From the NCBI GenBank assembly GCA_902597675.1, contig CACJYR010000009.1, positions 1 through 47,086 of the forward strand: a DNA stretch of 47,086 bases, given 5' to 3'. Made by a program: the position numbers and the translations under genes. The stretch comes from an uncultured Pelagibacteraceae bacterium (lineage in GTDB: Bacteria > Pseudomonadota > Alphaproteobacteria > Pelagibacterales > Pelagibacteraceae). The notes beneath the pieces are model-generated. The model was given only the letters and a program-made list of their open reading frames with translations. It searched no databases and was not told the origin of the DNA. Positions 7,329 through 15,711 of the stretch are shown piece by piece (position 1 is the stretch's first letter; the number at the start of each line of letters is the position of its first letter).

Positions 7329-7766
7329 TTATCTTTTAGAAAACTGAAAGCTTCTTCTAGCTTTTCTTCTTCCAGGTTTTTTTCTTTCAACTGCCCTGGA
7401 GTCTCTCGTGGTTAATTTCTCAGTTCTAAGAGTAGATTTAAAGCTTTCATCAAATAATACTAAAGCTTTTGAAATTCCATGTACCATTGCCCCTGCTTGT
7501 CCTGTTGGACCACCGCCTTTAACATTACATCTCACATCATAATCTGTAGCTTGATTGATTAATTCAAAAGGTCTCGTAATTTGCATTTTGTGATTTTCAC
7601 TAGCAAAATACTCATTGTATAATTTGCCATTAACATAAATTTTTCCTGAACCCTTTTTAAGCCAAACTCTTGCAATAGATGTTTTCCTTCTTCCAGTTGC
7701 ATATTTGCTATCCTTAAAATCAAGTTTTAATTTTGTTGTTTTTGATGAAGTTTGAGTGTTTTCCAT
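7329..7766 (-). CDS. rpsI: 30S ribosomal protein uS9
   Basis: The 145-residue product is a component of the small-subunit head whose C-terminal tail reaches the P-site tRNA. Seen: the family start region YATGRRKTSIARVWLKKGSG, the GGGPTGQAGAMVHGISKAL core, and the diagnostic basic end KKPGRRKARRSFQFSKR. The first about 18 residues are a short extension before the conserved fold, as in many alphaproteobacteria. The gene follows rplM with a one-base gap, the conserved pairing of these two genes. Confidence 0.98.
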   Translation of the reverse strand: MENTQTSSKTTKLKLDFKDSKYATGRRKTSIARVWLKKGSGKIYVNGKLYNEYFASENHKMQITRPFELINQATDYDVRCNVKGGGPTGQAGAMVHGISKALVLFDESFKSTLRTEKLTTRDSRAVERKKPGRRKARRSFQFSKR

Positions 7767-7767
7767 A

Positions 7768-8226
7768 TTAATTTCTTGCTATATTCTTGCTATTCAACTT
7801 ATCTAATTCAATTACTTTAGGATTTTGAGCTGAGTGAGGATGATTGTTACCAGCATATATTTTAAGTTTTGTAAGTTGTTTTCTGCCTAAAACACCACCA
7901 GGTAACATTCTTTTAACTGCTAATTTTAATACCTCACCTGGTTTTTTTTCATGTAATTTTTCTGGAGTTGTTTCTTTAATACCTCCAGGATGGCCAGTGT
8001 GTCTGTAATATTTTTTATTTTGAAATTTTTTTCCTGTAAATTTTGCATGCTCTATATTTTTGACTACTACAAAATCTCCTGTATCCATATGAGGAGTGTA
8101 TGTTGCTTTATTTTTACCTCTAATTATTTTAGATACAATTGTTGCAAGTCTTCCTACAACAGCATTTTTTGCATCAATTTCAAACCACGATGAATTAAGC
8201 TCGCTTTTTTTAACAAATTTTGTCAT
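7768..8226 (-). CDS. rplM: 50S ribosomal protein uL13
   Basis: The 152-residue product is an early-assembly protein of the large subunit. Seen: WFEIDAKNAVVGRLATIVSKIIRGKNK near the N-terminus, the GDFVVVKNIEHAKFTGKK segment, and the signature region LKLAVKRMLPGGVLGRKQLTKLKIYAG. The C-terminal HPHSAQNPK matches the family. It is the first gene of the leftward rplM-rpsI pair, and the series argC-lipoprotein-hom-AEC-DMT follows closely. It is divergent from metY across about 200 bases that mostly belong to the metY leader. Confidence 0.98.
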   Translation of the reverse strand: MTKFVKKSELNSSWFEIDAKNAVVGRLATIVSKIIRGKNKATYTPHMDTGDFVVVKNIEHAKFTGKKFQNKKYYRHTGHPGGIKETTPEKLHEKKPGEVLKLAVKRMLPGGVLGRKQLTKLKIYAGNNHPHSAQNPKVIELDKLNSKNIARN

Positions 8227-8307
8227 TAAGCGAGGATTAATACTATTATTAAGTTTAAAGTCAATTTTATATTTACCTTGTAAAACAACTCTATTCTGTT
8301 AAAAAGA

Positions 8308-8352
8308 TATTGCCGATTTGATCCTATTGCGGGCATAAACTGCTAAAAAGGA
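8308..8352 (+). promoter_or_regulatory. SAM-II riboswitch aptamer (first of a tandem pair)
   Basis: This segment matches the SAM-II pattern: GATTT after the 5' P1 strand, TATTGC before the 3' P1 strand, and the invariant-looking GCTAAAAAGG at the end. Seen pairings are P1 TGCC 8311-8314 with GGCA 8332-8335, and the pseudoknot TCCT 8322-8325 with AGGA 8349-8352. P1 is short. It lies upstream of metY and of a second SAM aptamer, as I recall from the described Pelagibacter metY leader. Binding of S-adenosylmethionine should reduce expression. Confidence 0.85.
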
Positions 8353-8367
8353 AATTCTCTTAAAATC

Positions 8368-8430
8368 GGTAGGCATTTGAACTATATTGTGCGCCTTGCA
8401 TAAAGCAAAAGCACTAAAAAAGGAGTAATA
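8368..8430 (+). promoter_or_regulatory. SAM-V riboswitch aptamer covering the metY ribosome binding site
   Basis: P1 is AGGC 8371-8374 with GCCT 8393-8396. GTGC 8389-8392 pairs with GCAC 8411-8414 as the pseudoknot. The CATTTGAAC loop and CACTAAAAAAGGAG end match the SAM-V class. A small extra hairpin TTGC/GCAA lies at 8396-8408. The Shine-Dalgarno AAGGAG (8420-8425) is part of the aptamer's 3' end, five bases before the ATG, so ligand binding would hide it and block translation. Confidence 0.88.
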
Positions 8431-9759
8431 ATGAGTACTAAAAGAAATAATCCAGAAACTATAGCCATTCATGGTGGTGATTATAAAAGTGATCCAGCCA
8501 CAAATGCTGTAGCTGTACCTATCTATAGAACAACGTCGTATCAATTTAATAATACTGAACATGCTGCTAATCTTTTTGCATTAAAAGAATTTGGAAACAT
8601 CTACACGAGAATTATGAATCCGACTAATGATGTTTTAGAAAAAAGAGTTGCTGCTTTAGAAGGAGGATTATCTTGTGTAACAGTATCTTCAGGTCAAACA
8701 GCATCATCTTTTGCGATATTAAATGTGGCTCAAGCAGGTGACAACATTGTAAGCTCAACAGATCTATATGGTGGAACTGTATCTTTATTTACTCATACAT
8801 TGAGTAAATTGGGAATTGAAATTAGATATGCGGATCCAAGTGACCCAAAAAATTTTGAAAAAATGGTAGATGATAAAACAAGAGCTTTTTATGGAGAAAC
8901 TTTACCAAATCCTTATCTTAGAGTTTTTCCAATTAAAGAAGTCTCTGATATTGGTAGAAAATATAATATTCCATTAATCATGGATAACACTGCATCACCA
9001 GTTATTTGTAAACCTATCGAACATGGTGCAGCCATAGTAATTCATTCACTTACTAAATATATTGGTGGACATGGAACCGCAGTAGCAGGGAGCATTGTTG
9101 ATGGTGGTAATTTTGATTGGACAGCTGATCCAAAAAGACAACCTTTATTTAATGAACCTGATGCTAGTTATGGTGGTGTAATATGGGGCAAAGCAGTGCC
9201 TGAGCTTACAGGAGCAAATGTTCCTTTTGCAGTGAGAGCTAGAGTATGTTTGCTAAGAGATCTTGGTTCCGCATTAGCACCTGATAATGCGTTTGCTATA
9301 ATTCAGGGTTTAGAGACTGTAGCTTTACGTATGAAACAACATTGTGAGAATGCTGAGAAAGTTGTTAATTTTTTAAAAAAACATAAAGAGGTTACAAAAG
9401 TAATCTATTCTACTGAACATAATAAACCAATCGCTGATAGAGCAAAAAAATACCTAAAAGGTGGTTATGGGCCAATGGTTGGTATTGAATTAAAAGGTGG
9501 TATTCAGTCTGGAAAAACATTCATTGAGTCTTTAAAAATGTTTTATCATGTTGCAAATATTGGTGATGTAAGAAGTTTAGCAATACATCCTGCTAGCACA
9601 ACTCATAGCCAATTAAATGAAAAAGAACTTGCAGCATCTGGAGTTACTCAGAGCTATGTAAGACTTTGTATTGGTATTGAGCATATAGATGATATCATTG
9701 AAGATTTAAACCAAGCTTTAAACAAATCTTCTAAAGGTAAATTAAGGGCAGTTAGTTAA
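8431..9759 (+). CDS. metY: O-acetylhomoserine sulfhydrylase / Cys-Met metabolism PLP enzyme
   Basis: The 442-residue product condenses O-acetylhomoserine with sulfide (or methanethiol) to give homocysteine (or methionine). Seen: IAIHGG at the start, VPIYRTTSYQF, the tyrosine region YTRIMNPTNDVLEKRVAALEGG, SSGQTASS, the PLP aspartate in MDNTASP, and the Schiff-base lysine Lys209 in HSLTKYIGGHGT. The length near 440 with the long insertion after the lysine (GGNFDWTADPKRQPLF) separates it from the shorter MetB/MetC enzymes. The start is fixed by the Shine-Dalgarno inside the SAM-V aptamer. It is rightward and single, and its last 8 bases overlap the 3' end of leftward ctaA. Regulation is by the tandem SAM riboswitch. 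Confidence 0.95.
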   Translation: MSTKRNNPETIAIHGGDYKSDPATNAVAVPIYRTTSYQFNNTEHAANLFALKEFGNIYTRIMNPTNDVLEKRVAALEGGLSCVTVSSGQTASSFAILNVAQAGDNIVSSTDLYGGTVSLFTHTLSKLGIEIRYADPSDPKNFEKMVDDKTRAFYGETLPNPYLRVFPIKEVSDIGRKYNIPLIMDNTASPVICKPIEHGAAIVIHSLTKYIGGHGTAVAGSIVDGGNFDWTADPKRQPLFNEPDASYGGVIWGKAVPELTGANVPFAVRARVCLLRDLGSALAPDNAFAIIQGLETVALRMKQHCENAEKVVNFLKKHKEVTKVIYSTEHNKPIADRAKKYLKGGYGPMVGIELKGGIQSGKTFIESLKMFYHVANIGDVRSLAIHPASTTHSQLNEKELAASGVTQSYVRLCIGIEHIDDIIEDLNQALNKSSKGKLRAVS

Positions 9760-10768
9760 ATCTTGTATTAAGGAATAAAAAATAGATACAAGAACTTACC
9801 AAAAAGATTGAACTTATTTGGTGCATAGATGCTATATAGATTTGTGCACCATATAAAACTGTTATTATTCCCAAAATGATTTGTAATAAAATAAAGAAAC
9901 CCAATAGATTTATAGACTTGTATAAATCGAAAATTTTGTGCTTATAAATTTTGTAAAACATAAATAAATAATAAAATCCGATTATATAAGCTAAGTTTCT
10001 ATGAATAAATTGAACCAAAGATGGATCGCTAAAAGCAGATAGCTTAAATAAATTAACAAATTCATTATCATCAGGAAAATATGCTGTACCCATATTTGGC
10101 CAGGAATTATAGATTTTTCCAGCATCCATACCAGATACAAAAGCTCCTATAACAATTTGTGTAAAAACCAATGTTAAAAAAAAGAGTGGTATTAAAGGAT
10201 TTATTTTATTTGTTGTATTATAACTCAAATTTATCTTGAGATAGTTCCAGAATATTAATGATAAAATAATAAAAGCAATCAATAAATGAATAGATAATCT
10301 AAAATGACTTACATCAACTCTATCTACAAGACCACTGCTGACCATATACCAACCAATGAAGCCTTGAAAACATATTAGAAAAAAAATTAAATACAAACTA
10401 TACAGTTTTGAAATACTAATTTTAAAAGAAAAATAAATTAATGGTATTAAAAATCCGATACCAATTAATCTTCCTAAAAAACGATGTGCCCATTCCCACC
10501 AAAAAATAATTTTGAATTCTTGCATATTCATATTGTAATTTTGTAATTTGAATTCAGGTATTTGCTTATAAAGATTAAAATATGAAATCCAGTCCTCTTG
10601 ATTCAAAGGTGGTAAAAATCCTGAGAAAAGTTGCCATTTAGTAATTGAAAGACCAGAGTCCGTTAATCTTGTTAAACCACCAACAACAATCATAATGGAC
10701 ACAATCCAAAACATTGAAATTAACCAGAGAGATAATTGATAATTAACCTTATGATTTACTGTGTACAT
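9752..10768 (-). CDS. ctaA: Heme A synthase (COX15/CtaA type)
   Basis: The 338-residue inner-membrane protein has about eight transmembrane segments and converts heme O to heme A for aa3-type cytochrome oxidase. Seen: GGLTRLTDSGLSITKW after the first helix, four helix-borne histidines in WEWAHRFLGRL, DVSHFRLSIHL, VQFIHRNLAY and ASMHQISS as the expected heme ligands, and the extracytoplasmic FVSGMDAGKIYNSWPNMG loop. This is the alphaproteobacterial/mitochondrial type, without the cysteine pair found in some Gram-positive enzymes. It is leftward and single, divergent from the chorismate mutase gene by 43 bases. No cytochrome oxidase genes are in the window. Confidence 0.95.
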   Translation of the reverse strand: MYTVNHKVNYQLSLWLISMFWIVSIMIVVGGLTRLTDSGLSITKWQLFSGFLPPLNQEDWISYFNLYKQIPEFKLQNYNMNMQEFKIIFWWEWAHRFLGRLIGIGFLIPLIYFSFKISISKLYSLYLIFFLICFQGFIGWYMVSSGLVDRVDVSHFRLSIHLLIAFIILSLIFWNYLKINLSYNTTNKINPLIPLFFLTLVFTQIVIGAFVSGMDAGKIYNSWPNMGTAYFPDDNEFVNLFKLSAFSDPSLVQFIHRNLAYIIGFYYLFMFYKIYKHKIFDLYKSINLLGFFILLQIILGIITVLYGAQIYIASMHQISSIFLVSSCIYFLFLNTRFN

Positions 10769-10811
10769 ATGAGCATAAATATAATAATTTTTTAATTATC
10801 CAAATATATAA

Positions 10812-11102
10812 ATGTCGCCGCAAAAACGAAAAAAACTAAGCAAAATTAGATCAGAACTAGATAAAATAGATAATTCACTTATAAAAATTATAAAAAAAAG
10901 AACATTTCTCGTAAAAAAAGTTTTAGAACTTAAAGATAGAAAAAATCAAATAGTTGATCAAAAAAGAATTAAATCCATACTTAGTAATATAAGAAAAAAA
11001 TCTTTAAAGAATAAAATTGATCCACGTATTACTAATAGAATATGGAAAAATATGATCTGGTCTTATATTGATTACGAAAGAAGAAATTTTAAAAAAAAAT
11101 GA
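10812..11102 (+). CDS. Chorismate mutase (AroQ type)
   Basis: The 96-residue product has the all-helical AroQ fold: SKIRSELDKIDNSLIKIIKKR (helix 1 with the conserved first arginine and the IDnxLi pattern), then KRTFLVKKVLELKDRKNQIVDQKRIKSIL, then a C-terminal helix ending RIWKNMIWSYIDYERR. The enzyme turns chorismate into prephenate for phenylalanine and tyrosine. It is a free-standing domain rather than a fusion to prephenate dehydratase. The position after the conserved arginine, usually glutamate (REaxxL), appears as isoleucine (KRIKSIL), which might affect activity. It is rightward and single, and its stop codon directly abuts the end of rpmG. Confidence 0.85.
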   Translation: MSPQKRKKLSKIRSELDKIDNSLIKIIKKRTFLVKKVLELKDRKNQIVDQKRIKSILSNIRKKSLKNKIDPRITNRIWKNMIWSYIDYERRNFKKK

Positions 11103-11294
11103 TTATTTACTATGTGGTGGTAATTTTTTTTCAACGAAAATTTCATGTTTTCTAGTTGAAGGATTATATTTTCTAGCTTTTAATTTCACTTTGGCTTTTT
11201 CTCCACCAGCAGGTTTTTTTACGTAATAAAAAAAAGGACTATCAGGTTTTTCTTCAGGAACTAAACGAACTTTTATATGAGTTTTTTTTGCCAT
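11103..11294 (-). CDS. rpmG: 50S ribosomal protein bL33
   Basis: The 63-residue product starts MAKKTHIKVRLVPEE and has FFYYVKKP and the conserved LKARKYNPSTRKHEIFVEKKL core of the family. There are no zinc-binding cysteine pairs, so it is the zinc-independent form. It is a little longer than the usual 50-55 residues, with a short insertion around residue 28 (PAGGEKAKVK) and a LPPHSK tail. It follows the MerR-type regulator gene by one base, and its 3' end abuts that of the chorismate mutase gene. Confidence 0.95.
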   Translation of the reverse strand: MAKKTHIKVRLVPEEKPDSPFFYYVKKPAGGEKAKVKLKARKYNPSTRKHEIFVEKKLPPHSK

Positions 11295-11295
11295 T

Positions 11296-11667
11296 TTATT
11301 TAAATTTTTTTAAACTTTTTACAATATTTGAAATCTTATTTAACTTATTTCTTAAATTATCTGCTCTTATAGAATTATCTGCTATTTCGTCAAGCTTTAA
11401 AGGTTCTTTATTATTTAGTATTTTCTTTACACCTTTGATGGTCATTCCTTGATCTTTTAATAAAAAATGAATTTTTTTTAATAATTCAACGTTTTTTTTA
11501 TCATAATATCTTCTATTTCCAGTAAGTATTTTAGGTTTAATTTGTTTAAATTCTTTTTCCCAGAAACGAAGAGTATGAGTGGGTAAAGAGTCCCCTTTTT
11601 TTGATTTTAAATTTAATATTTTAACAACTTCGCTTATAGTTTTGTAGGAATTGTCTTCTTTATTCAT
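11296..11667 (-). CDS. MerR-family transcriptional regulator
   Basis: The 123-residue product has an N-terminal MerR-type winged helix: YKTISEVVKILNLKS, then THTLRFWEKEFKQIKPKILTGNRRYYDKKNVELLKKIHFLLKDQGMTIKGVKKIL. The HTLRFWE and NRRYYD motifs are those of the single-domain alphaproteobacterial group. The rest is a short coiled-coil-like helix (residues about 95-123), with no ligand or metal-binding domain, so the signal is unknown. Its start overlaps the glpX stop by eight bases and rpmG follows one base later, suggesting one transcript. Confidence 0.88.
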   Translation of the reverse strand: MNKEDNSYKTISEVVKILNLKSKKGDSLPTHTLRFWEKEFKQIKPKILTGNRRYYDKKNVELLKKIHFLLKDQGMTIKGVKKILNNKEPLKLDEIADNSIRADNLRNKLNKISNIVKSLKKFK

Positions 11668-12607
11668 CTATTTTATTTTTTGATTTTATTATTTTTTTCA
11701 AATTTGTAGATTTATGCGTAATGAGCGTTTCTGATATATAATTATTTTCCTCTATTTTAATCCCAGAAACAATGTCTCCGTGTGTAATGCCGGTAGCACA
11801 AAAAATTGAGTCACCTGTAATTATTTCATTTAACAAATACTTTTTACTTAAATCATCTATACCCATTTTTTTTGCCCTATTTACATCATTTTCATTATCG
11901 AAAATGAATCTACCTTGAAAAAAACAATCAAAAGCATCCAAAGCAGAAGCTGCAAGCACACCCTCGGGTCCACCACCAATACCCATAAAAATATCTATAT
12001 TATATTTTTTATCAGAAACTAATAAAGCTCCTGATACATCTCCATCAGAAATAAGTTTTAAATTCACCTTTAAATTCCTTAGTTCTTCAATAATCTTTTT
12101 ATGCCTTGGTCGATCTAAAATACATGCAGAAAGTTCATTAGGTTGTTTATTCTTATAATCTGCAAGATTAGAAATATTTTTTTTAACTGAATAATCTAAA
12201 TCAATAATACCCTCAAAGGGTACATTAGCAGAAATTTTGTTCATATAAGTCTCTGGTGCACTAAATAAATTTGACTTTTCTGCAACTGCAATAACAGATA
12301 ATGCTCCCGGCTGATTATTTGCTGCAAAATTAGTTCCCTCTAAAGGATCCACAGCAATATCTAACTCAGGACCATGCATGGTACCTAAAGTTTCTCCAAT
12401 ATAAAGCATAGGAGCTTCATCTAGCTCTCCTTCTCCTATAACCACCTTTCCCCTCATTTCTATTTCATTAAGTTTATTTCTCATTGCATCTACAGCCGAT
12501 TTATCAGCTGCTATTTTATCTTTTTTTCCAACAAAATGGTAAGATGATAAGGCTGCTTTGATTGAAACATTTAAAAATAAGTCTTCAAATTTTTTGTCTA
12601 ATGACAT
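11660..12607 (-). CDS. glpX: Fructose-1,6-bisphosphatase class II
   Basis: The 315-residue product hydrolyses fructose-1,6-bisphosphate to fructose-6-phosphate in gluconeogenesis. Seen: KIAADKSAVDAMRNKLNEI, the metal-site segment VIGEGELDEAPMLYIGE, the DPLEGTNFAANN motif of the lithium-sensitive phosphatase fold, SDGDVSGALLV and GIGGGPEGVLAASAL. The length is typical. The enzyme needs divalent metal. The ATG overlaps the stop of the SbmA-like gene by one base (TAATG), and the gene end overlaps the MerR-type regulator by eight bases. Confidence 0.95.
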   Translation of the reverse strand: MSLDKKFEDLFLNVSIKAALSSYHFVGKKDKIAADKSAVDAMRNKLNEIEMRGKVVIGEGELDEAPMLYIGETLGTMHGPELDIAVDPLEGTNFAANNQPGALSVIAVAEKSNLFSAPETYMNKISANVPFEGIIDLDYSVKKNISNLADYKNKQPNELSACILDRPRHKKIIEELRNLKVNLKLISDGDVSGALLVSDKKYNIDIFMGIGGGPEGVLAASALDAFDCFFQGRFIFDNENDVNRAKKMGIDDLSKKYLLNEIITGDSIFCATGITHGDIVSGIKIEENNYISETLITHKSTNLKKIIKSKNKIDE

Positions 12608-13599
12608 TATTTTGCAGTTTCAATAGATATGTTATTTTCTAATTTTGATTCAAATTCTCTCAATCTTTTCCAAACTGAAATTAGCTCAACAATAATTGGC
12701 CAGCTTCTAACTAAATATTGCAATGATGTTTCAACTCGACCAAAAGCTCTTATAATTTGTTGAACAAAACCAAGTGTTATTGCACCAGTTACAATCGTTG
12801 GTGCTAATGCTAAATATGGGACAATTACCATACCTTGTAAGTAACTCCATTTAACTGCGTTAAAGTAAAGGTAATGAAAATACATCTTATAATGAATTTT
12901 TCTAACACCCCCATAAAGATCTGTAATTTTTGCAGGTTGTGCACTTTCTTTAAAATCCTCTCCTAAAACTAATTCTTTCCTATATGCTGCCTCTTCTTTT
13001 TGAATATCATATTCAATGCCAGGAAGTTTAATTCCTACACTGGCCAATAATATTGTTCCACCCAGTGCTGATATAATCGCGACCCAAACTAAAGCATGTT
13101 CAACTTCACCAATCCATGGTAAAACTGTAATACTTTTTGATAAGCCCCATAAAATTGGAGTAAAAGCAATCAATGTCATTACACTTCTAAGTAATTCAGC
13201 CCCTAGCCCTTCCATTATTCTAGCAAATTTAAGAGTGTCCTCTTGAACTCTTTGAGATGCTCCTTCTATTGAAGAGGCATCATTCCATTTGTCATGATAA
13301 AAATCTGCCATTGCAGTTCTCCATCTAAATGTCCAGTGGCTGGTAAAATAATCACTAAAAATAACTACTAAAATGTATACCGCTGCAATTTTAGCAAATG
13401 TAAAAAGATACGCGATAAATTCTTTTTCAGATACAGAGTTAGGATTAGTGAGGGCTTTTTGTAAAGTATCGTAAAATTCACCAAACCATTCATTAATTCT
13501 CACATCAAGTTGAACCTGATACCAAGTAGCCATTAAAATCAGTAACGTTCCACCTATACTCCATAAATACCATCTTCTATCTGTAAAAAATTTAAACAT
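12607..13599 (-). CDS. SbmA/BacA-like inner-membrane peptide transporter
   Basis: The 330-residue protein matches the SbmA/BacA transporter fold: a first helix RRWYLWSIGGTLLILMATWYQVQLDVRINEWFGEFYDTLQ (shown from residue 8), the SHWTFRWRTAMADFYHDKW motif, EGASQRVQEDTLKFARIME, and a late TLGFVQQIIRAFGRVETSLQYLVRSW segment. About seven or eight transmembrane helices are expected. It lacks an ATPase domain. Known relatives import peptides with proline-rich or heme-binding character using the proton gradient. The natural substrate here is unknown. It is the first of a close-packed series with glpX, the MerR-type gene and rpmG, eight bases after the NDUFS4-like gene. Confidence 0.88.
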   Translation of the reverse strand: MFKFFTDRRWYLWSIGGTLLILMATWYQVQLDVRINEWFGEFYDTLQKALTNPNSVSEKEFIAYLFTFAKIAAVYILVVIFSDYFTSHWTFRWRTAMADFYHDKWNDASSIEGASQRVQEDTLKFARIMEGLGAELLRSVMTLIAFTPILWGLSKSITVLPWIGEVEHALVWVAIISALGGTILLASVGIKLPGIEYDIQKEEAAYRKELVLGEDFKESAQPAKITDLYGGVRKIHYKMYFHYLYFNAVKWSYLQGMVIVPYLALAPTIVTGAITLGFVQQIIRAFGRVETSLQYLVRSWPIIVELISVWKRLREFESKLENNISIETAK

Positions 13600-13606
13600 T
13601 ATTTAT

Positions 13607-13888
13607 CTATTTTAAAAAATTATCTGCGTAGGATTTTTTTACTATTTTTCTTTTTTTAGGCTCAATTAGTTCATAATCAATTTTTTTCTTCTTTGCATAA
13701 TTTATTGCTAATTCTTTGGTTGAAAATTCTAATTTCAACTCAGTATACGTATCATTAGAACTTTCCCATCCCATTAAAGGATTTTTTGTTGGATCATTAG
13801 TTTCAAATTCAAGTATCCATTTATCAAGTTTTCCTAAACCAGATTGCATTGCACTTTTATTAGGTATGTAAATTTTTGCTTTTTTCAT
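13607..13888 (-). CDS. NDUFS4-like complex I accessory subunit
   Basis: The 93-residue product matches the short bacterial form of the NDUFS4 family: KAKIYIPNKSAMQSGLGK at the start, WILEFETND, the hallmark NPLMGWESSNDTYTELKLEFSTKELAINYAKKK, and a basic C-terminus. The family is an accessory subunit of NADH:ubiquinone oxidoreductase in alphaproteobacteria and mitochondria, on the matrix or cytoplasmic arm. It lies between tRNA-Pro and the SbmA-like gene, away from any nuo operon in the window. Family assignment is firm. Confidence 0.92.
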   Translation of the reverse strand: MKKAKIYIPNKSAMQSGLGKLDKWILEFETNDPTKNPLMGWESSNDTYTELKLEFSTKELAINYAKKKKIDYELIEPKKRKIVKKSYADNFLK

Positions 13889-13893
13889 ATCAA

Positions 13894-13970
<77 letters not shown>

Positions 13971-14062
13971 GATGTTGTACTAATACAGAAGTTCCTAATT
14001 TTTTCAATGAGTAAAGATAGTAAAATAAAGGTAATTTTTTAAGAATCTGATATAAAATCGGC

Positions 14063-14536
14063 ATGATTATCGAGTGCATTTGTGGAGAAAAAAAATTTGA
14101 GGTTAGCCCTGAATTGATCCCAGCATCTGGTAGAACTATCAAATGTGGATCATGTGATAAAATTTGGTTTTATAAACCAGAGAATTCAGAAAATGAAAAT
14201 CAAAAAGATTTAATTATTGAAAACGAATTACCAATTAACTCACCTAAATCGTTTAAAAAAAAACAATCGCCCGATCCTGTAATAAATCAAAGTTATTCTG
14301 AAATAGATGATAAAAAAAATTATGAGATAACAAAATATAAACCAAAAAAAAGCCTGTCTTTTTTAAAATTTCTTTCCTATTTAATAGTATTATTGATCTC
14401 TTTTATTGCAATATTAATACTAATAGATACTTTTAACACATTTTTATATCAATTCTTCCCAGGTCTTGAACTTATTATGTTTAACCTTTTTGAAACATTG
14501 AAAGATATAGAATTATTTATTAAAGACTTAATTTAA
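14063..14536 (+). CDS. Zinc-ribbon, single-helix membrane protein (DUF3426-like)
   Basis: The 157-residue product begins with a small zinc ribbon of the MJ0042 type: Cys5 and Cys7 in IECICGEKKFEV and a second pair in IKCGSCDKIWFY, with the typical ISPELIPASGRTIKCGSC-like spacing. A polar, lysine- and asparagine-rich linker (about residues 35-100) follows, then one strong transmembrane helix (about 103-127, FLSYLIVLLISFIAILILID) and a hydrophobic tail. Family members occur in alphaproteobacteria near cell-division or envelope genes and have no assigned reaction. It is the first gene of a rightward trio, two bases before nhaA. Confidence 0.75.
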   Translation: MIIECICGEKKFEVSPELIPASGRTIKCGSCDKIWFYKPENSENENQKDLIIENELPINSPKSFKKKQSPDPVINQSYSEIDDKKNYEITKYKPKKSLSFLKFLSYLIVLLISFIAILILIDTFNTFLYQFFPGLELIMFNLFETLKDIELFIKDLI

Positions 14537-14538
14537 TC

Positions 14539-15711
14539 ATGATTAACAACTTATCTAAACCTTTTAAATGGTTTTTTAAACTTGAATCAGCTAGCGGTTT
14601 AGTTTTGCTATTTGCGGCTATAATTGCATTAATAATCAGTAACTCTAATTTATCTGATTTATATTTTTCAACTTTAAACAATTATTTATTTATAGGTATT
14701 AACAACTTTGGGTTAAAATTATCTGTTTTACATTGGATTAATGACGCCTTAATGGCAATATTTTTTTTCTTTGTCACTTTAGAAATAAAAAGAGAATTTT
14801 TACAAGGAGAGCTTTCAAATATAAAACAAGCTTTACTTCCAATAATTGCTGCTGTTGGTGGGATGTTAGTCCCTGCATTGTTTTATGTATTTATAAACTT
14901 TGGTGATAGCGAAACTATGAATGGATGGGCTATTCCCTCAGCCACTGATATTGCTTTCTCACTTGGTGTATTATCTCTATTGGGAAAGAGAGTACCATTA
15001 TCTCTGAAAGTTTTTTTAACCGCTTTAGCAATTATTGATGACTTAGGAGCGATTGTTATCATTGCTTTATTTTATTCAGGTGACTTAAGTATTAAATACT
15101 TAACGCTTATGCTGTTAGCTTTTATTGTCCTGTTAGTAATAAATAAATTTAATATAAAAAAATTTTTACCTTACTTGGTTGTAGGTATATTTCTGTGGGA
15201 CTTTACACATAATTCAGGTATTCACGCTACTATTGCTGGAGTTTTATTAGCCATGACCATACCTCACCGAAAGAAAGAAAAAGATTTTTCTTTATTAATC
15301 AAAGTTGAACATGCAATAAGTCCCTACGTAGCTTTTGGTATTATGCCTTTATTTGCTTTTGCCAATGCTGGAGTATCTCTAGAGGGCTTATCTTTTAGTT
15401 CTTTGTTAGACAAAGTGCCACTTGGAATTTTATTAGGATTATTTGTAGGTAAACAATTAGGTGTGTTTGTATTTTCATATGTATCAATAAAAACAAAAAT
15501 TGCTCAAATGCCGAACAATTCAAATTGGTATAACTTTTATGGCGTGGGTGTTCTAACGGGTATTGGTTTCACAATGAGTCTTTTTGTTGGAAATTTAGCT
15601 TTTGTTGAGAATATGCAGTATATGGATGGTGTAAAAATAGGAGTACTGACTGGGTCACTTTTATCCACTTTATTTGGTTACTTCTTAATACTACTTACAC
15701 CTAATAAATGA
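14539..15711 (+). CDS. nhaA: Na+/H+ antiporter NhaA
   Basis: The 390-residue inner-membrane antiporter has about twelve helices and expels Na+ in exchange for H+ at alkaline pH. Seen: FFFVTLEIKREFLQGELS after helix 2, the PSATDIAFSLGVLSLLGKRVP segment, the ion-binding double aspartate in ALAIIDDLGAIVIIALFYSG, and HNSGIHATIAGVLLAMTIP. The C-terminal GVGVLTGIGFTMSLFVGNLAF is also typical. The length matches the family. It is in a tight rightward series, with two bases to the zinc-ribbon gene and a four-base overlap with the peroxidase gene. Confidence 0.97.
   Translation: MINNLSKPFKWFFKLESASGLVLLFAAIIALIISNSNLSDLYFSTLNNYLFIGINNFGLKLSVLHWINDALMAIFFFFVTLEIKREFLQGELSNIKQALLPIIAAVGGMLVPALFYVFINFGDSETMNGWAIPSATDIAFSLGVLSLLGKRVPLSLKVFLTALAIIDDLGAIVIIALFYSGDLSIKYLTLMLLAFIVLLVINKFNIKKFLPYLVVGIFLWDFTHNSGIHATIAGVLLAMTIPHRKKEKDFSLLIKVEHAISPYVAFGIMPLFAFANAGVSLEGLSFSSLLDKVPLGILLGLFVGKQLGVFVFSYVSIKTKIAQMPNNSNWYNFYGVGVLTGIGFTMSLFVGNLAFVENMQYMDGVKIGVLTGSLLSTLFGYFLILLTPNK

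Noticed and set aside
8299..8562. Leftward 87-codon frame opposite the metY leader and start
   Set aside because: It lies antisense to two riboswitches and the metY start and has no recognisable features.
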